Source of the DNA: Pseudomonadota bacterium
GTDB taxonomy: Bacteria; Pseudomonadota; Gammaproteobacteria; Steroidobacterales; Rariloculaceae
DNA length: 14,275 bases
Direction: 5' to 3'
Assembly (NCBI GenBank): GCA_009843005.1
Contig: VYEH01000186.1
Coordinates: forward strand, 6,156-20,430
A program made the position numbers and the translations under genes. The notes under the pieces are model-generated. The model saw nothing but the letters and a program-made list of their open reading frames with translations, was not told the origin of the DNA and made no database searches. Of this stretch, positions 6,079 through 14,275 are shown piece by piece (position 1 is the stretch's first letter; the number at the start of each line of letters is the position of its first letter).

Positions 6079-8622
6079 ATGAAGGTTAAGGATCAGTTGG
6101 CCGTATCCGGCCTGCAGAAGAAAGCATTGGCCGTTGCCGTGGCATCTGCATTGGGCAGCTCGGCCGTGGCGCAGGAACTCGTACTCGAAGAGATCATAGT
6201 GACTGCGACAAAACGCGAGAGCAGCGTACAGGATCTCGCCGTGTCGGTGACGCCCATCGACGGCGACCTGATCAACGAATTGCAGTTGGTCAATGTCCTC
6301 GATATAGACAAGGCCGTACCCGGCCTGAAGGTCAGGTACATCGGCGCCGATCCGACGATCATCATGCGCGGCGCCGGGGCGGCCGGCACCAATGACATCG
6401 CCGTACCGATCTACGTCGACAGCCTGTACCGGCCCAGAGCGGGTCAGGCGCTGGCAAGCAATCTCGATCTCGAGCGCATCGAAGTCCTGCGCGGTCCCCA
6501 GGGGACATTGTTCGGTCGAAATACTTTCGGCGGCCTGGTCAACTACATCACCAGGAGACCGTCGACGGAAGACATCGACTACGGCGTCAGCGGGACGTTT
6601 GGCGGCTATTCCATGCAGAAGTTCGAGGGTTTCTTCAATCTGCCCATGGGCGATACGATGGCGCTGCGCATCTCGGCCAGCGACACGAAACGGGATCCGA
6701 CCATCGAGAACGTCTACAACCCGGATGCGGGCATGCGCGACGAGGACAATACCTATATTCGCGCCCAGTTGCGGTTCGAACCCAGCGACACCTTCGACCT
6801 GACGCTGGCGGGAACATTCTGGGAAGACACCTCCAACGGCAATGCGGACTACGCGGGCGTGCTCATCGGCGTACCCGTCAATCCTGCCACGGGGTTGACC
6901 GACGGCATCAACGGTGTGCTTCAGCCGCGGGCGGGCCGCCTTCCCGGTGACGAAACGGCGTCATGGCCCGCCACGGGCGGGCGCACATGGGCCGGGGTAT
7001 TCGGCGTCGATGACACGGCCACCGTGAACTCGGATGTCTACAAGATCACGAACGACCTGACGCCGTTCAGGGACATTTCGGAGACTTCGTTCAGCGCATT
7101 GCTGAATTGGGATTTCGGGCCGGTCGCATTGCGTGTGAACGGCGGTGTGTTCGACTACGAGGAATTTCGTACGGCCGACTCCGATTTTTCACCCAATCCG
7201 ACTGCGTGGGCGGAAAACAATCCGGGCGCCACGCCGCCCGCGTCGAACGGTCGCGGTTATTGGGCTCAGTGCTGGAATGGCCCTTCCTGCGGACGCCTGG
7301 CCGGTCAGCGGGTCAATTCGAATGCACAACAGGTCGACATAAACCTCAATTCGACCGGAGATGGCCCGCTGCAGTGGACGCTGGGCTACTTCCTTTACGA
7401 CGATTCCGGCGACGGCAATACGAGCAGCGAGTTCGTCTGGGGCTATGTAGACAGTCTGAATAACGAAACCAGCTTGTCCTGGGCCCACTGGATGACTCAG
7501 GCGAACGGCGGAACGAAATCCACGGCGATTTACGGTCAGGCGGAATATTCCTTCACGGATACCACACGTGCCACCGTTGGTCTGCGCAACTCGACCGACA
7601 AGCGCAATTCCTTCACAAAGCACGTCGACTGGGGTTCGGCCGTGCATGGCTGGGCGGCGGGCTATGCCGATGCGCATCTGGATAATCCGGGCAGCCGTTT
7701 CGATCCGTGGCCTTCCTATGTCGCAACCGACGCAACGGAGGCCGAGCGCCAGACCGGGGAGAAGTCGAATACGGATTACAAGGTTGCGATTCAACACGAC
7801 CTGAATGGCGACACGATGTTGTTCGCGTCCGCCTCCACGGGGTATATCGCGGGAGGGCTCGTAGGCGGCGGAAGCACGGAGCTGACGCAGCCGAATGAGG
7901 TCCAGACCTTCGAGATCGGCCTGAAAAGCACGCAGCTGAATGGCGCCATGCGGCTGAATCTCGCGGCGTACCAGAACGCCTACGATGGATTGACCACATC
8001 GTCCTTCGAAGCACGGGGCGGCACCATCATCTCGATCAGTACCGTATCCGGCAGCATGACGACCAGCGGGCTCGAGGCCGAAATGGACTGGTTGGCCACC
8101 GATGAGTTTCGTCTTCGGGCAGGCCTGGCGCTGACCAACGCAAAGCTCGACAAGTTCGGCCGTACCGTGCTGAACCGGGTGTTTCGAAGCGGTGGAGACG
8201 AAGTCGTGTTGGGCGCCGGAATCACCGACCCGGCCATGTGCGACCAGACGTGCTCACAGGTGTATATCCTCGACGGACAACCGGCGCGGTTTTCGCCCGA
8301 CTGGACGCTGTCGATCGATGCCACCTACGAGTTCAACCTGGGTAACTCGGGAACACTGGTCCCTGGAGTCCTCCTGTACCACTCGGACGCTTACAAGACC
8401 ACCAATATCCCGTACTTCTTCACCCATCAAGACGCCTATACGACGATCGATCTGCGCGCGACCTGGTACAACGCCGACGATACGATTTCGGTACAGGGCT
8501 TTATCCTTAACGCATCCGACGAGACGGTCCAGATCGGTTCCGATCAGTTCAGTCAGGGTCGTGTTGTGGCCGACTTCAACAATCCGCGCATATGGGGCGT
8601 ACGAGTGGCCTATAATTTTTGA
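6079..8622 (+). CDS. TonB-dependent outer-membrane receptor
   Basis: 847 residues. A signal peptide ends at Ala31 (SSAVA-QE), followed by a TonB-box-like LEEIIVTA (36-43). The plug domain runs to about residue 165 and contains the diagnostic LERIEVLRGPQGTLFGRNTF (131-150) and GGLVNYITRRPS. The remainder alternates short amphipathic strands and loops as in a 22-strand barrel and ends in Phe (VAYNF), the usual last residue for barrel insertion. Such receptors import scarce or large molecules with energy from TonB-ExbBD. No siderophore genes are nearby, so the ligand is probably the organic substrate of this locus. The ATG at 6079 has GGGGA 10 nt upstream. No SusD partner is present. Two close cysteine pairs, C398/C404 and C721/C725, probably form small disulfide loops in surface or periplasmic turns. 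Transcription comes from the promoter at 5973-6001 and ends at the terminator at 8676-8707. Confidence 0.93.
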   Translation: MKVKDQLAVSGLQKKALAVAVASALGSSAVAQELVLEEIIVTATKRESSVQDLAVSVTPIDGDLINELQLVNVLDIDKAVPGLKVRYIGADPTIIMRGAGAAGTNDIAVPIYVDSLYRPRAGQALASNLDLERIEVLRGPQGTLFGRNTFGGLVNYITRRPSTEDIDYGVSGTFGGYSMQKFEGFFNLPMGDTMALRISASDTKRDPTIENVYNPDAGMRDEDNTYIRAQLRFEPSDTFDLTLAGTFWEDTSNGNADYAGVLIGVPVNPATGLTDGINGVLQPRAGRLPGDETASWPATGGRTWAGVFGVDDTATVNSDVYKITNDLTPFRDISETSFSALLNWDFGPVALRVNGGVFDYEEFRTADSDFSPNPTAWAENNPGATPPASNGRGYWAQCWNGPSCGRLAGQRVNSNAQQVDINLNSTGDGPLQWTLGYFLYDDSGDGNTSSEFVWGYVDSLNNETSLSWAHWMTQANGGTKSTAIYGQAEYSFTDTTRATVGLRNSTDKRNSFTKHVDWGSAVHGWAAGYADAHLDNPGSRFDPWPSYVATDATEAERQTGEKSNTDYKVAIQHDLNGDTMLFASASTGYIAGGLVGGGSTELTQPNEVQTFEIGLKSTQLNGAMRLNLAAYQNAYDGLTTSSFEARGGTIISISTVSGSMTTSGLEAEMDWLATDEFRLRAGLALTNAKLDKFGRTVLNRVFRSGGDEVVLGAGITDPAMCDQTCSQVYILDGQPARFSPDWTLSIDATYEFNLGNSGTLVPGVLLYHSDAYKTTNIPYFFTHQDAYTTIDLRATWYNADDTISVQGFILNASDETVQIGSDQFSQGRVVADFNNPRIWGVRVAYNF

Positions 8623-8675
8623 ACCACATTCGGTGATGACGTTCGATCGGAGACTCGTTCGCCGCTCATACTCTC

Positions 8676-8707
8676 GAAAGCCTCGCCGGTGCGAGGCTTT
8701 CTTTTTT
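8676..8707 (+). terminator. rho-independent terminator after the receptor
   Basis: GAAAGCCTCG (8676-8685) pairs perfectly with CGAGGCTTTC (8692-8701) around a 6-nt loop, followed directly by six T (8702-8707). The site is 53 nt after the receptor stop. The stem with its A-run on the left and T-run on the right could also work partly on the minus strand. Confidence 0.9.
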
Positions 8708-8735
8708 CCGGCAGGGGGTGGCGCTGCGAAACGGC

Positions 8736-10607
8736 ATGGTAGAAGACCCGACAATGATGCTTAGAGCCGGGTTGGACGCACAGCAGAACGGCAATGTTCG
8801 GCAAGCCGAGCGGCTGTATCGGCAAGTGCTGGAGTCCGATTCCGGAAACAGGCATGCGCTGAACCTGCTTGGCGCGCTCTGCACGAACACGGAACGGTCC
8901 GAAGAAGCGGTAGGCTACATTACCCGTGCATTGGCGATCAACGATGCGGACCCTCAGGCGCACGCCAATATCGGACTGGCCTACAAGGACCTGGGCATGG
9001 CGTACAAGGCCGCCGATCACCTGGCGGAATCGGTCAGGCTGGATCCGTCCAAACCGGTCGTGTTCAACAATTTCGGAAACGTACTGCGATTGCTCGACCA
9101 ACCCGGAAAGGCGATTCGCGCGTACGATCGTGCGCTACGGCTGGATGGCCGTTTTGCCGAGTGCTGGAGCAACCTCGCGGCCGCACTCAACGAATCCGGA
9201 CAACACGAGGCCGGTTTGCGGGCGGCGGCCAGGGCGCTTGAATTGAGTCCGGACCTGGCCCAGGCACACAACCACATAGGTGACATTTGCCTTCAACGGG
9301 CAAGGTACGACGATGCGGTGGCAAGCTACCGGAAAGCCGCCAGCCTCAGTCCCGGGAGCACGGTCGCCTTGATCAATCTGGCGAAGGCCTACCGTGACAG
9401 GGACGAGCCGGAAAAGGCGCTGAAAGCACTGCACAGGGCATTCGAGATCGAACCCGGAAATCCGGAGGCCTATCATGTGAAGGGTGTCCTTCTCGAACAG
9501 ATGGGGGACAGGGAAGGCGCGGCCGAACAGTTCAAGTCGGCGATCCGTGTCGCTCCCGAAATGGCGATATCGCACTATTACCTGGCACAAATGAAGGGAC
9601 GCAGAAGCTCGGACAAAGAATTCGAAGCGCTGAACTCAATGTGGGACCGGGAGGGTATGACGCCGAACAACAGAATGTACCTGGCATTTGCGATCGCGAG
9701 AATTCACGAACAGCGGGGCAACTTCGACGAGGCGTACAAATTCCTGGCTGCGGCGAATAGGTCAAAAGCGGCGGTCAAGCCCTACGACGATGCCGATTCG
9801 GCTCGCTATATCGATGCCATTGTCGAAGCGACGAAAAAGTCCGTTGAACGGTTCGGCGGTTCTGTCGGTCACCGGGACACGCGTCCCGTATTCGTGGTGG
9901 GCATGCCCCGGTCCGGTACGAGCCTGACGGAGCAGATTCTGGCGAGCCACTCGGAAGTCGCCGGTGCAGGGGAACTGAGTTTCGCTTTCGACACGGTCCG
10001 GCGCGTACGCACGATAACCGGCAACAAATTTCCCGGGGACATGGAAAAGTTGTCGGCGGACCAGTTTCGGGAGTTGGGCGCGTACTATATGTCGCGCCAT
10101 TTCGACGAATACTTGTCGTCGCGATACGTGGTCGACAAGTCGCCGCTGAATTTCCAGTACGTCGGACCGCTTGCGCTCATGCTGCCGGGTGCGCGTTTTG
10201 TCCACTGCCTTCGCCATCCGGCAGCCAATTGTTTCGCGATTCATCGAATTCCCTTCGATCTGCGGCAGACTTATGCTCACAGCCTCGAAGCACTGGGCAA
10301 GTACTACACTCGTTACTGGAACCTGATGCAGCAGTGGCACGAACTTTTTCCGGGACGCATTCTCGATGTGCGCTATGAAGACACGGTTATCGATATCGAG
10401 AGTCAGGTACGGCGCATGCTGGATTTCCTGCAGCTGCCGTTTGAAGCGCAAGTGCTGAATTTCCATGAGACGAAGCGCCTGGTCAAAACGCCGAGTGCCA
10501 GCCAGGTACGCGAGCCGATCTACAAGGACGCACTGGCTCTGTGGAAGAACTACAGCCAACACCTCGGACCGTTGATGGAGAATTTGCGCGTGCCCATGCA
10601 CGCCTGA
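8736..10607 (+). CDS. TPR-repeat sulfotransferase fusion protein
   Basis: 623 residues. Residues about 9-276 hold roughly eight tetratricopeptide repeats of 34 residues (repeated pattern of N/A-x-G-x-A ... A ... Y/F-x-x-A-L-x-L-x-P), a protein- or peptide-binding scaffold. The C-terminal half is a PAPS-dependent sulfotransferase (Sulfotransfer_3 type). It has the phosphosulfate loop FVVGMPRSGTSLTE with PRSGTS at 391-396, a VHCLRHPAAN segment (about 489-498) for the 3'-phosphate, DVRYED (about 544-549), and the closing TPSASQVREP (585-594) with W...Y...LGPL that marks this bacterial fusion family. No signal peptide, so it should act in the cytoplasm. The start is uncertain: ATG 8736 (chosen), GTG 8718 (touching the terminator) or ATG 8754 (AGAAGA 7 nt upstream). 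The stop is 12 nt before the sulfatase ATG, so the two are co-transcribed. The acceptor, a peptide or a small molecule, is unknown. Confidence 0.87.
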   Translation: MVEDPTMMLRAGLDAQQNGNVRQAERLYRQVLESDSGNRHALNLLGALCTNTERSEEAVGYITRALAINDADPQAHANIGLAYKDLGMAYKAADHLAESVRLDPSKPVVFNNFGNVLRLLDQPGKAIRAYDRALRLDGRFAECWSNLAAALNESGQHEAGLRAAARALELSPDLAQAHNHIGDICLQRARYDDAVASYRKAASLSPGSTVALINLAKAYRDRDEPEKALKALHRAFEIEPGNPEAYHVKGVLLEQMGDREGAAEQFKSAIRVAPEMAISHYYLAQMKGRRSSDKEFEALNSMWDREGMTPNNRMYLAFAIARIHEQRGNFDEAYKFLAAANRSKAAVKPYDDADSARYIDAIVEATKKSVERFGGSVGHRDTRPVFVVGMPRSGTSLTEQILASHSEVAGAGELSFAFDTVRRVRTITGNKFPGDMEKLSADQFRELGAYYMSRHFDEYLSSRYVVDKSPLNFQYVGPLALMLPGARFVHCLRHPAANCFAIHRIPFDLRQTYAHSLEALGKYYTRYWNLMQQWHELFPGRILDVRYEDTVIDIESQVRRMLDFLQLPFEAQVLNFHETKRLVKTPSASQVREPIYKDALALWKNYSQHLGPLMENLRVPMHA

Positions 10608-10619
10608 ACTGTGATCGAT

Positions 10620-12827
10620 ATGAGCCTCACGCGTCGAAAATTCCTGCAATCGTCCACGGCGGTCACGGCCGCTGCCCTGAGCGGCGGTTGCCAGACGCTG
10701 GGTACGGCGGCAACGGACGAGTCGCCCGGTGGGCGTCGGCGGGAACTGGCCCGCAAACCGAACATACTGCTCGCCGTGCTCGATGACGTGGGTTTCGGCG
10801 ACCTGGGATGTTACGGGTCCGATGTGCCCACCGCTTGCATGGACGGGCTTGCCGCCAACGGCGTCCGCTACAACAACTTCCATGTCACGTCGCTTTGCGC
10901 GCCCACCCGGGCGAGCCTGCTGACCGGATTGAACGCGCACGCCGCCGGCGTGGGGAACATTGCCGAGTGGGGGCGCGATCATCCCGGCTACCGCGGCTGG
11001 ATCCGCAACGACGTGCGCACATTGCCGGAGATCCTGGGGCCGTCAGGGTATCGATGCTACGCCGCGGGCAAGTGGCACCTGTCCACGGTGGCCGGCCGAA
11101 ACGCGACCGGACCGTTCGACCAGTGGCCGACGGGGCGCGGGTTCGATCACTGGTATGGCTTTCTCGGCGCCGCAGCCGACCACTGGCACCCGGAACTGTT
11201 CCGCAACCGCACGGCGACCTATCCGGACAAGACCGGGGGCTATCACCTGACCGAGGACCTGGTCGATCGATCCATGGCCTTCGTGAGGGACCACCTGGTC
11301 GCGTCGGCGGCGGAGCCTTTCTTCCTGTATCTGGCGTTCGGCGCCTGTCACTTTCCCTATCATGTTCCGCCCGAGTTCATGGCAAGGCATCTTGGCCGCT
11401 ACGACGCCGGCTGGGATGAGATACGGGCACAACGATTCGCTCGCCAGCAGGCGCTCGGCATCGTGCCCGAAAATGCGCAACTCGCGCCCCGCGACGAAAA
11501 CGTGCCCGCCTGGGAGGACCTTTCCGACAACGAGCGGCGTTTCGGCGCACGAACGCAGGAAGCGTATGCGGGATTTCTCCACCACACGGACAGCCAGTTG
11601 CAACGCCTGGTGGACTTTCTCCAGCGGACCGGGCAGCTTGAGGACACCATCGTGATGGTCATGTCCGACAACGGCGCCGGTTCCTGGGGTCCGCCCGCCG
11701 GGAGGCTCGATGTTCATCGCGCGGTCTATATCGAACCGGAGCCCATGGAGGAGCTGATTGCAAACATCGACAAGGTGGGCAGCGATCAGAGTCAGCCCAG
11801 TTACGGTCCGGGGTGGGCGCAGGCCAGCAACACGCCGCTGAAGTTCTACAAGGGCGATACGTACGAAGGGGGCATCCGTGCTCCGTTGATCGTCCACTGG
11901 CCCGGCGGCGGACTGCCCGGAGACGTCATTTGCCCGCAATACCATCACGTGACGGATATCGTTCCGACGCTGCTGGAGCTGGCGCATGTCCCGTCGGAAC
12001 CCGTGGATGGCATGAGCCTGGCCTACACGCTGGATTCGCCAGGGGCGCCGACCCGGAAGAGTGTCCAGTTTTACGAGACCGCGGGCGATCGGGCGATCTG
12101 GATCGACGGCTGGAAGGCGGTGACGCAGCATCTGACCAACACCCCTTTCGAGGAGGACCATTGGGCGCTCTACGATTCCCGGAACGACTTTGCGGAAATC
12201 CACGACAGATCCGCGGAGTTTCCGGCGCGGGTAGAGGAAATGGTGACCGTGTGGAGGCAGGAAGCCGAGCGCAACAACGTGCTTCCGCTTGAGGACGATC
12301 TGCTGTCGCTGGAGTCGGATGTCTCGCCGACGCCGCGCGCCCTATACGTCTTCTACCCGGATACCACGCGCATCGATCCGCGCAGCGCGCCCGATATCTT
12401 CAACTACGATTTCACGATGTCCGCTGACGTGGAGATCGTCAGCGCCCCGGGCAACGGTGTCTTGCTTGCCTCCGGCGACAGCATGGCGGGATACGAGTTC
12501 CTGATGAGGGATGGGCATGTAGAGTTCATCTACATCTACACACGCACTCGGCACTATTCGTTGAGGTCCACCGATCCCGTGCCGAGCGGTCGGCACGTCC
12601 TTACGTTACGTGGACGCAAGACCTCCGAAACATCGGCGCGTGTGGAATTGTTCGTGGACGAAACACCGACGGGCTCGCTCGAGATTCCCAACATGTGGGA
12701 AGTGACCAGCTTGAACGCAGGGGTACGCTGCGGTGAAAATCGCGGCGCGCCAATCAGTTACTCATACGAGGGAACGTTCAGATTCGACCAGATTCTTGAA
12801 CGGCTCTCCATCGCATTGGACGTGTAA
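10620..12827 (+). CDS. Tat-exported arylsulfatase-type sulfatase
   Basis: 735 residues. The N-terminus LTRRKFLQSS is a twin-arginine signal followed by an Ala-rich core; LSGGC (Cys24) resembles but does not match a lipobox. The catalytic domain has the formylglycine motif CAPTR (93-97, CxPxR), metal ligands Asp55-Asp56 in LDDVGFGD and Asp350-Asn351 in MSDNG, GKWHLS (Lys151, His153), His244 in CHFPYH, and Lys411 in FYKG. WAQASNTP and HVTDIVPT are typical of class I (alkaline-phosphatase fold) sulfatases such as AtsA. Residues about 570-735 form a beta-rich C-terminal domain known from the long arylsulfatases. Cys93 must be converted to formylglycine by an FGE or anSME encoded elsewhere. It should remove sulfate esters in the periplasm. 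I prefer ATG 10620 to GTG 10611 because the Tat signal then starts normally; neither has a strong ribosome binding site. The exact substrate is unknown. Confidence 0.9.
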   Translation: MSLTRRKFLQSSTAVTAAALSGGCQTLGTAATDESPGGRRRELARKPNILLAVLDDVGFGDLGCYGSDVPTACMDGLAANGVRYNNFHVTSLCAPTRASLLTGLNAHAAGVGNIAEWGRDHPGYRGWIRNDVRTLPEILGPSGYRCYAAGKWHLSTVAGRNATGPFDQWPTGRGFDHWYGFLGAAADHWHPELFRNRTATYPDKTGGYHLTEDLVDRSMAFVRDHLVASAAEPFFLYLAFGACHFPYHVPPEFMARHLGRYDAGWDEIRAQRFARQQALGIVPENAQLAPRDENVPAWEDLSDNERRFGARTQEAYAGFLHHTDSQLQRLVDFLQRTGQLEDTIVMVMSDNGAGSWGPPAGRLDVHRAVYIEPEPMEELIANIDKVGSDQSQPSYGPGWAQASNTPLKFYKGDTYEGGIRAPLIVHWPGGGLPGDVICPQYHHVTDIVPTLLELAHVPSEPVDGMSLAYTLDSPGAPTRKSVQFYETAGDRAIWIDGWKAVTQHLTNTPFEEDHWALYDSRNDFAEIHDRSAEFPARVEEMVTVWRQEAERNNVLPLEDDLLSLESDVSPTPRALYVFYPDTTRIDPRSAPDIFNYDFTMSADVEIVSAPGNGVLLASGDSMAGYEFLMRDGHVEFIYIYTRTRHYSLRSTDPVPSGRHVLTLRGRKTSETSARVELFVDETPTGSLEIPNMWEVTSLNAGVRCGENRGAPISYSYEGTFRFDQILERLSIALDV

Positions 12828-14275
12828 ATCAGCAACTTCGGCATTCTCAACTGGACGATCCTGATCGTCTATATCGTCGGCAATCTCGTCCTCGGGTTCT
12901 TCCTGAGCAAGCGAGTGCAGACCGCGGAGCACTACTTCGTCGGCCAGCGCACGACGCCCTGGTGGGCCATCGGAGTCTCGGTTGTCGCGACCTATATCGG
13001 GGCGCTCACTTTTCTCGGTGGCCCGGCCTGGTCCTATGTGGACGGATTCTCGGTCATCTTCATCCACATCAACTACCCCATCGCCATCTTCATCGTGGCG
13101 ACGCTGTTTCTGCCGTTCTTCTACAACAGCGGTTGCGCGTCCATCTTCGACTACCTGGAGCGGCGCTTCGGGCTGACCTCGCGAACCGTGATGTCCGCCG
13201 TCTTCCTGCTGGGGAACATCGCCTATTCCGGAATCATGCTGTACACCACGGCGCTGGTGCTGGAATTCATCACCGGCATCGACGTGATCATGGCGATCGT
13301 CATCGTCGCCGTGGTGGCCGTCACCTACACCATGCTGGGCGGGATATCGGCGGTGATCTGGACCGACGTCATCCAGACGGGCATCCTGTTTTTCGGCGCC
13401 GTCACGACCGCGGTGCTGCTCATAGGCGAGTTGCCCGGCGGGTTGCACGAGACGCTGCAGTCGCTCAAGGCGATCGGCAAAACGAATCCTTTCGAAACGT
13501 CCATGGATCCATCGGTCGTGGGGACCATCTGGACCGGGGTCATCGCCATGTCGATCTACCATGTGGTGGTCTATGGCGTGAACCAGATGATCGTGCAGCG
13601 CACGCTCGCCGCCCGATCGGTGGGCGATGCGAAGAAGGCCTACATCCTCATGGGTTACGTGGCGTTCTTCATTTTCGTGCTGTTCTTCGGGCTGGGCGTG
13701 CTGTTCTACAGCTACTACGGGGGCAGGACGTTCGACAACGAGAACCTGATCGTGCTGGACTTCGTGGCGACGATGGGGTTCCCGGGCCTGATGGGCATCG
13801 TGACGGCGGCGATCGTGGCTGCCGCCATGTCGAGCCTGGATTCAAGCCTGAACTCCATGGCGACGGTGACCACGCTGGACTTCTACGAGAAGTTCTTCAA
13901 GAAGGACGGGTCGCAGCGGCATTATCTGGTCGCGTCGCGATGGTTCACGCTGTTCTGGGCGGTATTCATGGTGATTCCGGCGATCATCTTTACCCGTTCG
14001 GGCGGTTCGGCACTCGAGATCCTCAGCAAGGTCGGATCGGTCTTCGTCGGCGCGAAGCTGGCGATGTTCGGGCTGGGGTTTTTCTCGAAACACACCAATG
14101 AGAAGGGGTTGTTGATCGGGGTCGCCGCCGGTTTCGTGTCGCTGGCTTACCTGGAGTATGCGCACGATGTGGCGTGGCCCTGGTATTGCGCGCTTGGCGG
14201 TATCGTCAGCATTGCGGTGGGCTGGACGGCGAGTGTTCTGCTGGGCGGGTTCAGGGAGGAATACGACCCCTACAC
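12828..14275 (+). CDS. sodium:solute symporter (SSS family), copy 2, C-terminus outside window, no standard start codon
   Basis: Open for 482 codons to the window edge, lacking roughly the last 50 residues by comparison with copy 1. It aligns with copy 1 over its whole length: FGILNWTILI against FGTLNWAILI at the N-terminus, the identical block RTTPWWAIGVSVVATY, FLGGPAWSY, NQMIVQRTLAA, and MSSLDSSLNSMAT at the Na2 site. The reading frame is the same as the sulfatase's and begins right after its TAA with ATC-AGC-AAC-TTC. Alignment places this ATC exactly where copy 1 has its ATG. No ATG, GTG or TTG occurs in frame until the GTG about 30 codons in, past the first membrane helix. A GGA lies 7 nt before the ATC. 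So the start is either a rare ATC codon, a base error for ATG, or read-through of the TAA. It is probably co-transcribed with the sulfatase and may import the desulfated product. Confidence 0.82.
   Translation, partial: MSNFGILNWTILIVYIVGNLVLGFFLSKRVQTAEHYFVGQRTTPWWAIGVSVVATYIGALTFLGGPAWSYVDGFSVIFIHINYPIAIFIVATLFLPFFYNSGCASIFDYLERRFGLTSRTVMSAVFLLGNIAYSGIMLYTTALVLEFITGIDVIMAIVIVAVVAVTYTMLGGISAVIWTDVIQTGILFFGAVTTAVLLIGELPGGLHETLQSLKAIGKTNPFETSMDPSVVGTIWTGVIAMSIYHVVVYGVNQMIVQRTLAARSVGDAKKAYILMGYVAFFIFVLFFGLGVLFYSYYGGRTFDNENLIVLDFVATMGFPGLMGIVTAAIVAAAMSSLDSSLNSMATVTTLDFYEKFFKKDGSQRHYLVASRWFTLFWAVFMVIPAIIFTRSGGSALEILSKVGSVFVGAKLAMFGLGFFSKHTNEKGLLIGVAAGFVSLAYLEYAHDVAWPWYCALGGIVSIAVGWTASVLLGGFREEYDPY

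Noticed and set aside
7310..8192. TTCGAA sequences inside the TonB receptor gene as extra operators
   Set aside because: They lack the full GCATTCG / CGAATGC arrangement and lie within coding sequence; TTCGAA also occurs in several other genes of the window.
10689..10691. Lipoprotein attachment cysteine in the sulfatase signal (LSGGC)
   Set aside because: The position three before Cys is Ser rather than Leu/Val/Ile, so it is a poor lipobox; a plain Tat-exported or membrane-anchored form is as likely.
12962..14101. 379-codon plus-strand open frame over the second symporter
   Set aside because: It is a shadow of the symporter frame at 12828-14275, which matches copy 1 throughout.

Overview
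The window looks like a catabolic and uptake locus from a GC-rich, Gram-negative bacterium. The TonB-dependent receptor, with its AVA-Q signal-peptide end and EEIIVTATKRE N-terminus, points to an aerobic, probably aquatic gammaproteobacterium, but species cannot be read from the sequence. I see no rRNA, tRNA, CRISPR array, integrase or transposase.

Left block, minus strand (about 1-3115): a LacI-family repressor is followed by a single-domain, MetE-like zinc methyltransferase homologue and an HpcH/HpaI-type class II aldolase. The last two are separated by 4 nt and clearly form an operon. A further minus-strand gene may begin in the first 38 bases. Centre-left block, plus strand (3274-5918): divergent from the repressor are a sodium:solute symporter (SSS family) and an exported alpha/beta hydrolase whose start overlaps the symporter stop (TGATG). 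Then comes a monocistronic TonB-dependent receptor (6079-8622) with a recognisable promoter upstream and a strong intrinsic terminator downstream. Right block, plus strand (8736-14275): a TPR-sulfotransferase fusion, a Tat-exported formylglycine-type sulfatase, and a second SSS symporter that runs off the window.

Regulation is the most readable part. The repressor/symporter intergenic region carries the perfect palindrome GCATTCGAATGC with a central CG, as LacI-family operators have. The receptor promoter carries the same GCATTCG / CGAATGC half-sites in inverted orientation, flanking and overlapping a consensus TTGACA - 17 bp - TACAAA promoter. The simplest model is that this repressor controls its own operon, the symporter-hydrolase pair and the outer-membrane receptor as one regulon.

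A working model (inference) is that the receptor brings a substrate across the outer membrane, and the periplasmic hydrolase and sulfatase remove acyl and sulfate groups. The two related symporters would move products across the inner membrane, and the methyltransferase-like protein and aldolase would process them in the cytoplasm. There is no glycoside hydrolase or polysaccharide lyase, so this is not a standard polysaccharide locus; a small sulfated, esterified or methylated molecule is more likely. The chief oddities are the second symporter, which has no ATG/GTG/TTG start and begins directly after the in-frame sulfatase stop with ATC, and the pairing of a sulfate-adding with a sulfate-removing enzyme in one gene cluster.
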